From the NCBI GenBank assembly GCA_029204225.1, contig CM055113.1, positions 13,468,906 through 13,532,905 of the forward strand: a stretch of DNA of 64,000 nucleotides. Direction: 5' to 3'. This document shows, in pieces, positions 36,403 to 47,874 of this stretch; within the stretch, counting starts at the first letter, position 1, and each line of letters begins with the position of its first letter. The notes under the pieces were generated by a model that ran no database searches, had not been told where the DNA came from, and worked only from the letters and a program-made list of their open reading frames with translations. This DNA comes from Diphasiastrum complanatum (Eukaryota > Streptophyta > Lycopodiopsida > Lycopodiales > Lycopodiaceae). The translations under genes were made by a program, and so were the position numbers.

Positions 36403-36678
36403 ACGATTTTTGTAGAAGTGATTGTTTTTGTAGTATGAAGTAAGGTTTGATTTTTCTACACAATAAGTGTTGCTTAAATTTTTTATATGTTTCTTGCTCT
36501 CTCTATACTCTCGAACATACATATGTATAATTGCTTTTACCGATTTTTGTAGAAGTGATTTCTTTTGTAGTATGAAGTAAGGTTTGATTTTTCTACACAA
36601 TAAGTGTTGCTTAAATTTTTTATAAGTTTCTTGCTCTCTCTATACTCTCGAACATACATATGTATAATTGCTTTTACC
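36403..36678. repeat. Recent direct tandem duplication, 138 bp x 2
   Basis: Two adjacent copies (36,403-36,540 and 36,541-36,678), starting CGATTTTTGTAGAAGTGATT, are almost identical, with about two substitutions. It is probably a recent slippage or unequal-exchange event. Confidence 0.95.
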
Positions 36679-38967
36679 AAGATAATACATGTTGAAAACC
36701 TTACCTCACAGTTCCTCATACAATAATAATCGGCAAAATATTGAATACCACCAAGATTTCTTACATAAGATATTATTGAAAACAACTTAGTATAGAAGGA
36801 TTTTATATGTAAACTAATACCTTGAACTGAAGGTTATTATTATATTTATAAAAAAAAAGGCAATAACCTGAATCAATAGCTATCTTAAATATATGGAAAT
36901 TGTCCAACACTGGTCCTTAAATAGGACTAGCCCTACAAATTTCATATCACAAAGGATAGGACTTTCATTCAAATTTTATTTTTAGAATTTTCATATTAAA
37001 TTCTAGGTAAAGAATATAAAAGATTCTAGCTATTTACATTTCTCATACCCAATTTCAAGTAAAGCATTTTTTTTAAACTAAATTGGAGTCTTCAATCTAG
37101 AATCTATTGGATCATGGCTTGGGCCCTACAAGTTCAACTTCCATGAAGTTTAAACCACAACAAAAACATGAAGGTTGGAATTTAAAATTTTCAAAATTTT
37201 TTGGTAGCTGAAAAGTTGGAGTCAAATTGTAACATTTATGGAAGATGGCTTATTTTAATTTTGGAAGTTGGCAGCTAGTTCATTGTTCAAACTTCAAACT
37301 TTGGGCCAAGCTGTGCATGCTTCCAATTTTATACAAATTATACACTTTAGTGTCAACATCTTAAAGTTGCAAGGGACCATCAAATATGTCCAATTAGACC
37401 TTTGAAGGGCATGACAGGTGTTAAAGTTCAACAATACTAAAAGTGGCTTTACTCTCCATACCCAAATTGAACATTGCAATTCATTAGGCATTTCATTGTA
37501 ACTTGAAGGGGGAACGTATTTTGAACAACCATTGTAGTGATAGTGGTTGGCTCCCAAAGATCTAAGGATGGGGAGAGATATATCATCTCTCCAAGATGGT
37601 GGTATCAACCACCCTCACAATTAGATGGTGGTTGTGTACACTCATCTTAACTTGAAACATCAAAGTCACTTGCAAAGTCCAAAGGGACTTATCTTGAAAA
37701 TTGAAAGAAGCCTCTAATACCTACTGAGTAAGCTAAGATGTCCTAAGCAATGTTGTAGATGAAAGGGTATATTTATGATTTATCATCATTGACAAGAATA
37801 TTCTAGAACAAGATTCTTGAAAGTATGTCCTTTACAGGCTGTATATATATTTAGACATTTTCTCATAACCCTCAAATTTTAAGACATACAAAAGGTTGAA
37901 GAGGTTGCAAGAAGTTTGCAAAACTTTACATATAAAAATTTGAAGCATTGGCAAAGGAACTAAAGTTTGAATGTTGCACATCAACCAAGCCTCTCATATT
38001 TTGAAGCACGAACTACAACCAAACCTCTCATATTTAATGGACCTTGTGTAAGGATGGGTGTTTTTTCCTCCCTTCAAAATGACATGACGCACATACAATT
38101 GTCTTTCTACCTTGAGAGATAGATACCAAAAAACATTGTCAAGAATCTTGTCAAATATGAACACTTGCTATATGGCCTAGGTCTCAGAATGGATGCGCAT
38201 ATACAATGTTGAACTAGTAAGTTTCTTAGCATGGAGTAAATGATCCTCTTGGCATTTTACCTTGTATGTTGAAGTGGATCAAATCATGCAAAGGACTTCA
38301 TTCCTCTAGAAATTATGGTTTCAACTTTGTGCACGAGTTATTCTATGAAATCTAATCATATAATAAAATGTATAGTATACTTTCATTCGTGATTCACAGA
38401 CACACGCTACACATTGCAAAATCTTGAATTCATAAAACGTTTATGTTTACTTCCTTAAAAGTAAATTACAGCTCATAAAACATCCATAAAAGAATGGGAA
38501 ATCTCATTACATCTTGTAAAAAGTCATAATATATGGGCCATACAAATACTTTTAACCGGAATTTCCTTTATCAAGGCAATCCGTTATGCTTGGGAACAGT
38601 ATGTCCTAATGATGATACAACTTTGATCTTCCACTACATACAAGGCACAAAAAACAATCCATACTTTGGCGTTACTGTTGTATCTTAATGATGAAACCAC
38701 GTTATTGCTAGATACTGTCATGGATGATCCATGGGTGTCAGATGCAGCAGCTTCCACAACTACAAAAAATGCATCTCACTGTTTTCTTGATCATAAGATC
38801 TGCTGTCTATGCCGTACTTACAACTTTACTCACAATTTACTCTCACAAACCAATCTTGGCCTTACAGCGGCATGAGGACGTAGCCGTATTCAGAAAAAAT
38901 TTTGTTCAAACAAACAGACATTGAATAACATCAAGGCATCTTGTCAAGAACAAATACTGATCTGATC
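36679..38967. other. AT-rich intergenic DNA upstream of the transporter gene
   Basis: No supported gene. The 5' untranslated region and promoter of the HKT gene must lie in the distal part, but I cannot point to a start site. The minus-strand frame at 37,294-37,608 has no recognisable content. Confidence 0.4.
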
Positions 38968-41688
38968 ATGTCAGAAAATGTAATGTCTAATCAAAACAAC
39001 AGTCAGATAAGGGACTTCAATGGAGTTCACGTACAGATGGAGTCAGAATACTGCACAATCCGGCCCAGTTCTCCTTGTACGCATGGTTTTTGCAAATTTT
39101 CTACTGAAACCATCCACCTTGATATCGATCATATGGATGATTACTCACGGCGCATGCACGTTCCTCAAGAAAGATACATAAATCCAATGAAAGTCGAGAA
39201 AAATACCAACAAGACGTGGAATGAGTACATTGAGCGCCATCTTACGTTCAATTGTCTCCATGTTTGTTACTTTCTGTTTCTTACATGCATTGGCACGGTC
39301 GTTTTGTGGCTATCGCCCAAACCAAAGGCAAAGTCTCTAAGCTTTGTTGACGCTTTATATACAGCTGTCTCGACCCTCACTCTGACGGGGCTTGCTAGCG
39401 TGAGTCCGCAGGACTGGCCTCTTGCTGATCAAATTTTCATTCTGCTACTGTCAATACTTGGCAATCAAGTTTTCACATCCCTTTTACCAGTGTGCATGAA
39501 ACTGCTCACCTTTCACTACCGTCGCGATAGGATTCTTATGCCAGATCATTTTGGTAAAGCCATGAATTCTACGCATGTACTCACTGATGGTGAACAAATT
39601 GAGCTCAATGGCGTCATCAGGTCCAGAACAAACTTCTCTGATAGAGAGATAAGCAAAGAAACTACAGTATTGTGCCAACATTCTGAGATGTGTCACACGA
39701 CTCCACCTTCCTTCCGTCAACAACGCCAATCATATGAGTTGAAGGAAGATATGAATGGTGACGAAAGATTAGACACCAAATCTATATCTAGTGAAAATCC
39801 TGGATTGCTCCCCCATGGAAGTAGGGCGGCAGTGGGTAGATGGTCTGTGATAATTACATGGCTAAAAGAGCATCTCCAGGTAAGATGTTCTAAAGCTTAT
39901 TTGAGAAAGGCGACAGACCTTCTGAAATCTCATGAAGTTGGAAAGAGAGATTCTATACTGCAAATCAATTCTCCTTGGCAATCAATGGAGCATCTGGAGT
40001 ACCATGCTCTTGCCGAACTCATTTTTCTGGTTTCCGTATATGCTGTCCTCATCCAGATCGTAGGCTTTTTAGTCATAGAATCGTGTCTATTCTCCAGTTC
40101 CCATGCTCTGACTGCCTTGAAAAATAGGAATGTGGATCCTAGCTTCTTTGCATTTGTTTCTTCTTTTGCTGCATTTTCCAACTCAGGTCTAGTATTTCTC
40201 AATGACAACATGGTGCCCTTTCGTGAATCGGGTCCTCTTCTTCTATCTATTATAATCTTAATTCTTACAGGAAATACGATGTTTGCGCCCTCCATGAGAA
40301 CAATTATCTGGCTCCTGCACCGCAAATCAGATGAAGCGAATAAGAAAGCCGTGTATGGTTATTTATTGAGACACCCTCGCAAGTGTTACACGCATCTATT
40401 TCCCTATGATCAAACTAAGTGGCTTGTGGTAACAGTCGTGGGATTCACTACAGTTCAAGCATTTTTCTTCTTTATTTTAGAATGGAATTCAATATCGTTG
40501 CAAGGGCTTAGTGCTGTCAACAAATTTGTGGATGGCATCTTCCAGTCGATTACAACGCGCAATGCTGGAGAAAATGTGGTCAATCTCAGCGATCTATCTG
40601 CACCGATGCTCGTGCTCTATATCGGCATGATGTGAGCTTATATAATTAGCTTGTTTAACATGTTCTCATTATTATCCTAATAATTCGATCACTCCCAGTT
40701 TACCTACCTGTAACTTCTTCATACGCCATTGTTCTTGTATCCCGTAAGTTATTCTCTAATTTCTAGATAGCTTTCCTACTAACTTTCTTGTATTGCAAAT
40801 AGTCTGATAAATCATGAGACTTTTACTTTAGCTTGTTAGAGGGCTCTGACAATAGTTGAGCAGGTACATTGCAGCCTATCCACTAAATCTTTCCCGACAA
40901 ATTACTCGAGCAAACATCGAGCAATCAGATCCAGTACCTGACGAAAACAAAAAATTAGATAAGAAAGGGGACGCGGATGAGCAGGATACAAGAATATTTG
41001 TCCACGCAAGAAAGCTTCTAGCCCGTGATTCAGCCTACTTGTTCATGGCAGTCTGCATCATTTGTTTTCTCGAGAATCGGCAGATCAACGAAGATCCGTT
41101 GAATTATTCTATCTTTAAAATTTTCTTTGAGGTCATCAGGTGATTCGTAATATATAATAATCTCAGGTTATCTCAGTTAATCTCATCAGGTGATATTTTT
41201 CTTGCTATTTTTGCTGTAATATTATTGTATCTTCAATCAAGATGCTAGCTCTCATGGGTTCACTTTGTCGATCCTGCAACAGTGCATACGGAAATGTTGG
41301 CCTTTCGTTGGGCTACAGCTGCAATTTGCAGCTCGATACAGCCAAAACATCAGCCTGCAAAGACGTACCGTACAGTTTCTCGGGAAAATGGCGGAAAGTT
41401 GGAAAAGTGATGCTAGTCATCGTCATGTTCTATGGAAGGCAGCGCCTGTTGCCAGATGACATCGATTACGCTGTCACTTGGGTCCGAAATACTGCCTCAA
41501 AGCATCATATACCTGAACAGAAAGTAAACTCTTCAAGTATGGAACATCCCTTGCCATCAACGTCAGTCTCACAAGATTCTTCATCTGCCATTAGAGCGGA
41601 TCAGTTTTCCACGCAGATGAGCACAATCACGATACGGGAAGCAGAAATTTCACCAAAACCGAAACTGGTGATTTGTAGAACTAATTAG
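38968..41688 (+). CDS. HKT: HKT/TrkH-family Na+/K+ transporter, 4 exons
   Basis: Exons 38,968-40,631, 40,699-40,743, 40,864-41,139 and 41,283-41,688 join through GT-AG introns into one frame of 796 residues. HKT proteins are plasma-membrane Na+ or Na+/K+ transporters with four membrane-pore-membrane repeats, and all four are visible. Pore A TLTLTGLASVS (filter Gly141), pore B FAAFSNSGLVFLNDNM (Gly407), pore C SITTRNAGEN (Gly534) and pore D SAYGNVGLSLGYSC (Gly668). Arabidopsis HKT1 has Ser at the first position, so this G-G-G-G set predicts class II-like Na+/K+ behaviour. The roughly 95-residue N-terminal region, the roughly 165-residue loop between repeats A and B and the C-terminal tail make it longer than the usual 500-590. 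The first ATG in the open frame was chosen; exon 3 could start 3 bases earlier. No frame damage was seen. Confidence 0.93.
40632..40698 (+). other. HKT intron 1 (67 bp)
   Basis: Donor GTGAGC and acceptor CCCAG. Removing it joins residues IGM and IYLPVTSSY, restoring the post-pore-C helix that other HKTs have (MYLPPYT in Arabidopsis HKT1). Confidence 0.85.
40744..40863 (+). other. HKT intron 2 (120 bp)
   Basis: Donor GTAAGT and acceptor GAGCAG. It leaves a tiny 45-bp exon 2. An alternative AG three bases upstream would add one Arg. Confidence 0.8.
41140..41282 (+). other. HKT intron 3 (143 bp)
   Basis: Donor GTGATT and acceptor CAACAG. The splice falls inside the Ser codon directly before AYGNVG of pore D, so the predicted protein there matches the conserved SAYGNVG exactly. 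Confidence 0.88.
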
Positions 41689-42020
41689 CCAGTCCGGGAT
41701 CAATATATGGATCGTAAAAAAGTTTCAAACCAACCAACTAAAAGTGCTGTGTGTTTGTTGATGATGAATTGTTTCTTGTGTGGAATAGTGTTCCATATAT
41801 CTCATGCTAGGGTGTTCAAGCCATAGTATATTCATAATTCATGTTTCATCAATGAATGCACTGATGTAATGGTTGTTATCATTTCCATTTCCATTGAGAG
41901 AAAACTAGCAAACCTATATCGTGGTTTACTCGGACATAAGTCTCATCCACCATTGTTTATTGTACTAGCAAAGTGCATAAAGTGCAAATTTGAGTAAAGC
42001 AATTGTAAAGGTAGTGCAAA
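41689..42020 (+). other. HKT 3' flank, likely 3' UTR
   Basis: AT-rich sequence after the TAG stop, with no gene before the copia relic at about 42,030. I see no unambiguous polyadenylation signal. Confidence 0.4.
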
Positions 42021-42029
42021 AAGACTTAG

Positions 42030-42970
42030 ATGGATGGTGTTCTCTTCAGTCCTAGCATGACTAAGAATTTGCTTAGTGTTGGCCAACTTCTGGAGTCCTC
42101 TACTAATGTATGCAACATCAAGAACAATGGGAAGATGATAGCAAAAGGATCAAGGTTTGGGAGGTTATTTGAGTTTGATGTAGCCAAGGAGAGCAACATG
42201 ACCACATTTGATTTGTGGCACAAGAGGCTTGGTCACATCAACACCCCAAGTCTACGGAAGCCATGTGCGCCAAGGAGGAACTTGCTCTCAGCCTTCCATG
42301 ATGTTTGGCAAAGGAGGAAAGGGTATGTGAAGCTTGTGGCTTGGCTAAGGCACACAACTTACCTTTTCCAAGTTCAATTACAAAGACAAGTCATCCTCTT
42401 GAATTGATCCACTCGGATGTGCATTTTTCTAGCACAAAGAGCAATGATGGAGCTACAATGTTTGTCACCTTTGTAGATGACTACTCAAGATATTGTTATG
42501 ATCACAAGATCAAAGTTTTTAGAAGTGATAATGGTGGAAAATATTCCAATGAATTTAAAGACTTTTGTGATCAAGAAGGGATCAACAACCAGCACACCAA
42601 GAAGATCAACAAGGTCAAGGATGGAGCCATCAAGGCTCACATACAAGAACAAGGGTAAGCAAGCTAAGGGGAGTACTTCTTCTTATGCTTTCATCACATC
42701 TTTGAAAGAGACTTCAAATGTTAATGAAGCTTTAAAATCAAAGGAGTGGTGTGATGAGTACAATGCATTGATGGAGAATGATACTTGGATGCTTGTTGAT
42801 CTACCTATGGATAACAATGTGATTGGATGCCTTGTGGGTTTTTAAGCTCAAGTTGAATCAAGATGGAAGTGTTTCTAAGCACAAGGCAAGGCTTGTGTCC
42901 AAGGGGTATGCTCAATCCAAGGGCATAGATTATGATGAGATCTTTTTGCTCAAAGCAAAATCTTTTGAAA
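42030..42970 (+). pseudogene. Degenerate copia integrase and RT-start fragment
   Basis: It begins MDGVLFSPSMTKNLLSVGQL, the strand after protease, then DLWHKRLGHINTPSLR, the integrase zinc-finger start. After a frameshift come CEACGLAKAHNLPF, HPLELIHSDVH, TFVDDYSRY and KVFRSDNGGKYSNEF, the integrase core with D and D. The middle of the core has been lost between SRYC and DHKIKVF. Further shifts lead to ALKSKEWCDEYNALMENDTW and MLVDLPM, the start of RT, ending at about 42,970. It lies about 340 bp after the HKT stop codon. Confidence 0.9.
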
Positions 42971-44629
42971 CGGGTCAAAATCCTAAAAAAGAGTAACCAT
43001 TTGGCAATTTTTTAAAGTTTTGTCCAAAAACATGCTTTTTCAAGTAAAAAGTCTCCAAAATCATTGAAAAAATATACAAAAATATGCATTTTGACCCAAA
43101 AAGTCACTACACCATACAATAAAACCCAAAAGGTCAAAGTATGTCTATGATATGAACAAAATACATAATATTTATGATTTTTAGTAGTGTAAATCAACTT
43201 TTGCAAAGTAACTCCTAGAATACTCAATTATGGTTATGTGAAATTCACACAATTTTGAAAACCCTCAAAAAAAGTTACAATATAAATTTGAAAGAGTTAT
43301 TAGAAACTCCTCTTAACTCATTGCTTGATATATTGTTACTTTTCACCCTTTGTAGATGATGGATTACAAGCCAACTCGAGGTGTTTTAAAAAAACATCAA
43401 ATTTTGCTTTTTTTGAACGACTATTTGTTGTCAAGATTAAGTTGGAAGCTAACTAATCAACTTGCTCCAAGTCTAGTTATTGATCCTAGCTTTATTTTTT
43501 TTGAGATATCTCTCTTTTCTTGTAAGATCGTTTTTAGGAACATTTCATATTTTACTAACAAACTTCTTTATTTTAAGGCTTATAACTTTAAATTTTCTTC
43601 TATTTTGTGTAATTCCTTGACATAACTATGTATAATTTGCTTTATAATTGATTTGTATAGTTGCAAAAAAAAAAACTAAATAAAAGTTATAATTTCTTTG
43701 TGTTGCTAACAAGCACTATATAACCCATGTTTTTGTTGTCACAATAGAGTAAATCACATTTGTTGGCATTAAGTTTGTCTATTTGTCATGCTATGTGGTT
43801 TAACTTAAGAAGCCTTATGAGAAATAGCTTAAAAAAAAAGTAGGACTAAGTCTTTTTCTAAGTTTTGAGTTCTTCCAATTGCAATTCAAATTTTTGACAT
43901 GTTTATTTCACGATCAAAGCTATGTCTGCCATAGGCCTATATGCTCATGGGAAAAAAAATTTCTCTTGCAATGCTAATATAGGGCATTGATTGAAAGCGT
44001 TAATATTTCAATGCATTGATCAAACATGTGACACTAGGGCGTAGTGAAATGCTTTAAATAGGGTGTTGCTATGCCGATCCAGGTTATTTAACGAATGCAC
44101 ATTAATTCAGCGCATAGTACATTCCACAAAAAACATTTTTTATCCAAGGCATTTAACCAAGGTGTAAGATGTTCTTATATCTCTGGTACAGGGTGTAGTG
44201 CATTGATCTAGTGTTGATACAGGACATTGCCATGCTTATAACTGTGCACACTAATCCATGACATAGTGCATACAACGAAAGTGTTTTGTATCCAAGGCAT
44301 TTAAATAGGGTGTAAGATCATGGCACAAGGTGTAGCGTGATGATCAAACGCTAATATAAAGCTTTAACTCACATATCTAGCACTTTTAACTAGTGTGCAT
44401 TGATATCTATGTCCAAAGCTATTAATTGAGGCATAACGCACTCAACCAAAGTGTTTATGAATTTATTTCATTTAATCATAGCGTAGCGCGCTAATTGTAG
44501 ACATTGTCATGCTAATCCAAGGCTTTTAACCAGTGCGCTTTCTAAAATATGATCAGCAATAACTTTTATTTTAAGGAAATCATAAAATGAGTTTCATATC
44601 CATTTTTCATTTCAAAGATTTTATGTTGG
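42971..44629. other. AT-rich intergenic DNA, no gene seen
   Basis: Low-complexity and AT-rich, with loosely recurring short phrases such as CATTTAACCA.GGTGTAAGAT between 44,000 and 44,500. No supported gene. Confidence 0.4.
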
Positions 44630-45090
44630 GAGGAAGCTATGCCAAGCATAACTCCCTCCTCAACCTATGCCAAGCTTAGGTTGGGAGGAAGCTATGCCTG
44701 ACATAGCTTCCTCCCTAACCTATGTCATCCATGCATAGCTTCGTCACCTATGCCAGGCATACATAAAAAAAGAATCTATGCATGGAAGCTATGCCAAGCT
44801 AGCCTTAGCTTTCTCCCCGAACTATGTCTGGCATAGATAAGAGAGGGCTATGCCTAGCATAGCTTCCTCCCTGACCTATGCCAGACATAGCTTCACAATC
44901 TATACTAGACATAGGTCGTGGGAAAGAAGCTATGCCAAGCATAACTCCTTGGTATAGCTTATCGACCTATGCTTGGCATAGGTCGAGGACCACAGCTATG
45001 CCTGACATAAAGTTTCTCCTCGATCTATGCCTGGCATAGATTGCGGATAAAGTTATGCCAAGCATAGCTTTGACCAATGGCTATGTCAAT
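44630..45090. repeat. Array of short palindromes (CTATGCCxGGCATAG type)
   Basis: Within about 460 bp the phrases CTATGCC, GGCATAG, CAAGCATAGCTT and AGCTTCCTCCC recur more than a dozen times in both orientations, giving many overlapping inverted repeats such as CTATGCCTGGCATAG. The array could form cruciforms. No coding sequence. Confidence 0.85.
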
Positions 45091-46039
45091 CATATGTTTT
45101 TTATTCAATAAATTGACTCTTTTGAAAAATGAATACGTTAATTGCTAATTTATATTTTTTGCATTTCGTAAAAGATAATTTCATGCTATTTAACATGATT
45201 GGTATGGTATATTATTTCAGTAATGAAGAAAAAAAATTATTTTGAAATGAAAACTATTTTCAAAAAAGAGAAACAAATGAAACATTTTTAGAAATTCGTT
45301 CATTGTCCTTCCAAAATAAGGTTTTTGTTTTAGAACTTATCAATCAAAGTTGAAAAAACTAGTTGTATTATGTTTGTTTAAAAAGCACTGATATATGTTG
45401 TCACTTCAAAAGTTATTGCCATTCCATATCGTCATTCCATACTTTCTTTATTGTATTAGGTCTTTAGTATTTTGCCAACATAAAGCATGTTTTAAACATG
45501 ATAATTAATGGGGTGTTTGCCTGGAAGTGTAATCCATTTCGCTTGCATAGCACTTGTTGGAATGGTAAAACATGAGATGTGTGGCATAACTTGCTCAAGT
45601 GGTAAGATATACCCTTTGTAGCATGTCTTGGCTTTGGCCCTCACTTAGGCATAACTCAGCTTGTTTCTATGTATGGCATAGGTCCACAATTTGAGTCAAA
45701 CATTTTCAATAACACATTTATTCCAAATCCTTCCTTGCAAAAAGAGGCAAAAATGGCCAAAGAATCCAATTTTCCAGAGAAATTAGTTGTTTCAGAGTGT
45801 AGAAATGACAGAAACTTCATGACTGGCAAATTAGTAGCTTTTTGTAACGATTTTCAGAGTGAAATTTGGAGGAGAGCTCCCGGTTTTAGCAACTTTGTAA
45901 GAAATTTCAAAAAAAATTCAAAAACTGCAGAAACAAGTGTTTGATCCAATTTTTTTGTCAAATCAGAGGATTATAACTATCATCAGAGGTGCAGGTAGAG
46001 AGATGGAGGATCAGGAGTGAAGGTAGAGGAGCAGGTAGG
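45091..46039. other. Intergenic DNA, no gene seen
   Basis: An isolated frame at 45,669-45,944 has no domain, partner exon or conserved motif and is not called as a gene. Confidence 0.4.
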
Positions 46040-46430
46040 GGAATGGAGGATCAGGATATTGATTTTTAAAACATTTGTGAAAATGTATACCCTGTTCTGG
46101 ACCGTGGCTGTTTTTTCTATTGAGGTCTAATCCGATCGAAATGGTATAAAAAGATCAAATAAAGAAGACTTTATTGCGCACAATCTGAACGGTGCGATTG
46201 AGATTTTAACGGTGAGTTTTAGAGGAAGGATCATCTGAATTTTGCAAAAACATTCTACAAAAATAGTTACAGCTCAAGTCTGCCCTGTTCTGGATCATGG
46301 CACATTTCACTATGAAGAACTATCTGATCGAAATGATGTGAAAAGACAAAATGAAGGGAACTTAATTGCACACAATATGAACGGTGCGATTGAAAGTTTG
46401 ACGGCTAATTCGGGAGAAATGCCTATCTGA
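46040..46430. repeat. Two-unit tandem repeat, period about 193 bp
   Basis: CCTGTTCTGGA, TCTGATCGAAATG/TCCGATCGAAATG, GCACACAAT.TGAACGGTGCGATTGA and a CATCTGAA-like end recur in the same order, once from about 46,091 and once from about 46,284. No coding sequence. Confidence 0.8.
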
Positions 46431-46563
46431 AGTCTGTCAAAATTCTCAGCAACAAACAGTTAGGGCTAATCTTCAGTCATCAACACATTGTTTGTTATTT
46501 GCAAACAAGTACTGTTCCCTACCCAAATTGATCATCCAGAATGCAGTGGTGAGGTCCCTTTAG

Positions 46564-46772
46564 TGTGATATAACCCAAGGGAGTTGGCTCAATTGGTTAA
46601 CGCTTGACATCCAAAGTTTCTTTGGTCTCAAGTTCGAGCCTTCCATTGGAAACCAAGAAGCATTTTTGTGATATAACCCAACAGGGTTGGCTCAGCTGGT
46701 TAGGTTGGCATTCGGAGTTTCTTTGGTCCCAGGTTGGAGCCTCCCCTTGGAGACGAAGAAGCATTTTTATGA
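46564..46772 (+). repeat. Tandem pair of tRNA-related SINE-like units
   Basis: Two adjacent units of about 104 bp (46,564-46,667 and 46,668-46,772) each contain an A-box-like TGGCTCAGCTGG or TGGCTCAATTGG and, about 50 bases on, a B-box-like AAGTTCGAGCC or AGGTTGGAGCC, as in the internal promoter of tRNA genes. Neither folds as a complete tRNA with a recognisable acceptor stem, so a tRNA-derived SINE or dimer is more likely. Confidence 0.65.
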
Positions 46773-46972
46773 TATGGCTCAAGGACCCAATTGAAGGTCG
46801 AGAAAGACTTCAATAGAATTTGGATATTGGGTGGGTTTTATTTTCAATACATTTTGATTTTGCTATTTGAAAAATCTTAATAAATGTTAAATGTTGCAAT
46901 GCTCTAATTAATTCAAGATTATAGATAATGCCTTGGTGTTAGTTCCTCATTTACTGGATCTCCACAAACGTA
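46773..46972. other. Intergenic DNA, no gene seen
   Basis: AT-rich, without coding or repeat signal. Confidence 0.4.
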
Positions 46973-47007
46973 TTTAGGGTTTTAGGGTTTAGGGTTTAGG
47001 GTTTAGG
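46973..47007. repeat. Interstitial telomere-like tract (TTTAGGG)
   Basis: About five consecutive TTTAGGG-type units, one with an extra T. This is the Arabidopsis-type plant telomere sequence inside a chromosome arm. Confidence 0.9.
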
Positions 47008-47713
47008 CTATCTTAAAAATATTAATAGAATGGCAAAATTGTATTTTGATGCCTATAACTTTCTCACAAAACTATCTAATTTAGAGTGCTTGTTGATTTT
47101 TGGTACACAAGAAATTCCATTGAAGACATATACATATTTTTAGTTAGTTTTCAAAAAGAGCATATGAAATGATTTAAGCTAATTTTTTGGTTTTTAGTTT
47201 TTTGGTAAACCTCATTTTCTTTTAGTTTGAGTAAATGCTTTGTCTTGCAATAATTTTAAAACACATCATTTATAAGTACTCTTGACGTTAATGTTCCTTT
47301 TTTTTTTTTAGATTTAATGAGTTTAAGTTGAAATCTGTAAAAAAAATCTATCATTTTAGCTAATGTATTGAAGGAATCTTAAATTGGTTCTCAATTCCAT
47401 TTCTCATTTTAAATGATCTTGCTTTGAGTCTTAATATTAAATTGCAAACAAGCTTTCAAAAAATTAGTAAAATCTTTTAAATTGCGTATATTTGAAAAAA
47501 ATAATTAGATATTCTTCAAAACTCTAAATTTACATGTTTAAATAATTATTATTCATCGTTACAAATTGCATAAATTATATTTTGTAATTTTTGGTGATTT
47601 GAATACAAGATTTTTTAGAATACTCATCTCAAATTTAAAACATTTGTAAAATGTAACATTCTAAAAGTAATCAATTAATTTTAAAATTTAAGATTCAAAA
47701 TTAAGGCAAATTA
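47008..47713. other. AT-rich intergenic DNA, no gene seen
   Basis: No supported gene; the left target-site copy of element B (CCAAA) closes this stretch at 47,714-47,718. Confidence 0.4.
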
Positions 47714-47718
47714 CCAAA

Positions 47719-47853
47719 TGTTGAAAATTGTCACTTCTCACTTGACATTGGTTCATGTAAATATTGATCAAACATTAGAATATGTTGATGATCTGATTTC
47801 ACACGTGTGGAGCCTGTTCCCACGTGTGAAAGGATGTACTTTTCATGTTTGTA
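47719..47853 (+). mobile_element. Truncated 5' LTR of element B (135 bp)
   Basis: It matches the first 135 bp of the 3' LTR from 56,395 with a handful of substitutions and stops at CATGTTTGTA, after which the 3' LTR continues with unrelated sequence. Confidence 0.9.
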
Positions 47854-47874
47854 AAAAAGAGCATTCATTCTAAA

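Noticed and set aside
37294-37608. Minus-strand 104-residue frame
   Set aside because: No motif, partner exon or repeat evidence; expected by chance in this much sequence.
41242-41282. HKT exon 4 starting at the upstream Met
   Set aside because: Those bases belong to intron 3; splicing at 41,283 gives the conserved SAYGNVG.
45669-45944. Plus-strand 91-residue frame
   Set aside because: No recognisable domain, no neighbouring exons, and AT-rich composition like its surroundings.
46564-46772. True tRNA genes
   Set aside because: A- and B-box-like sequences are present but I see no convincing acceptor stem or anticodon loop; SINE-like is the better reading.
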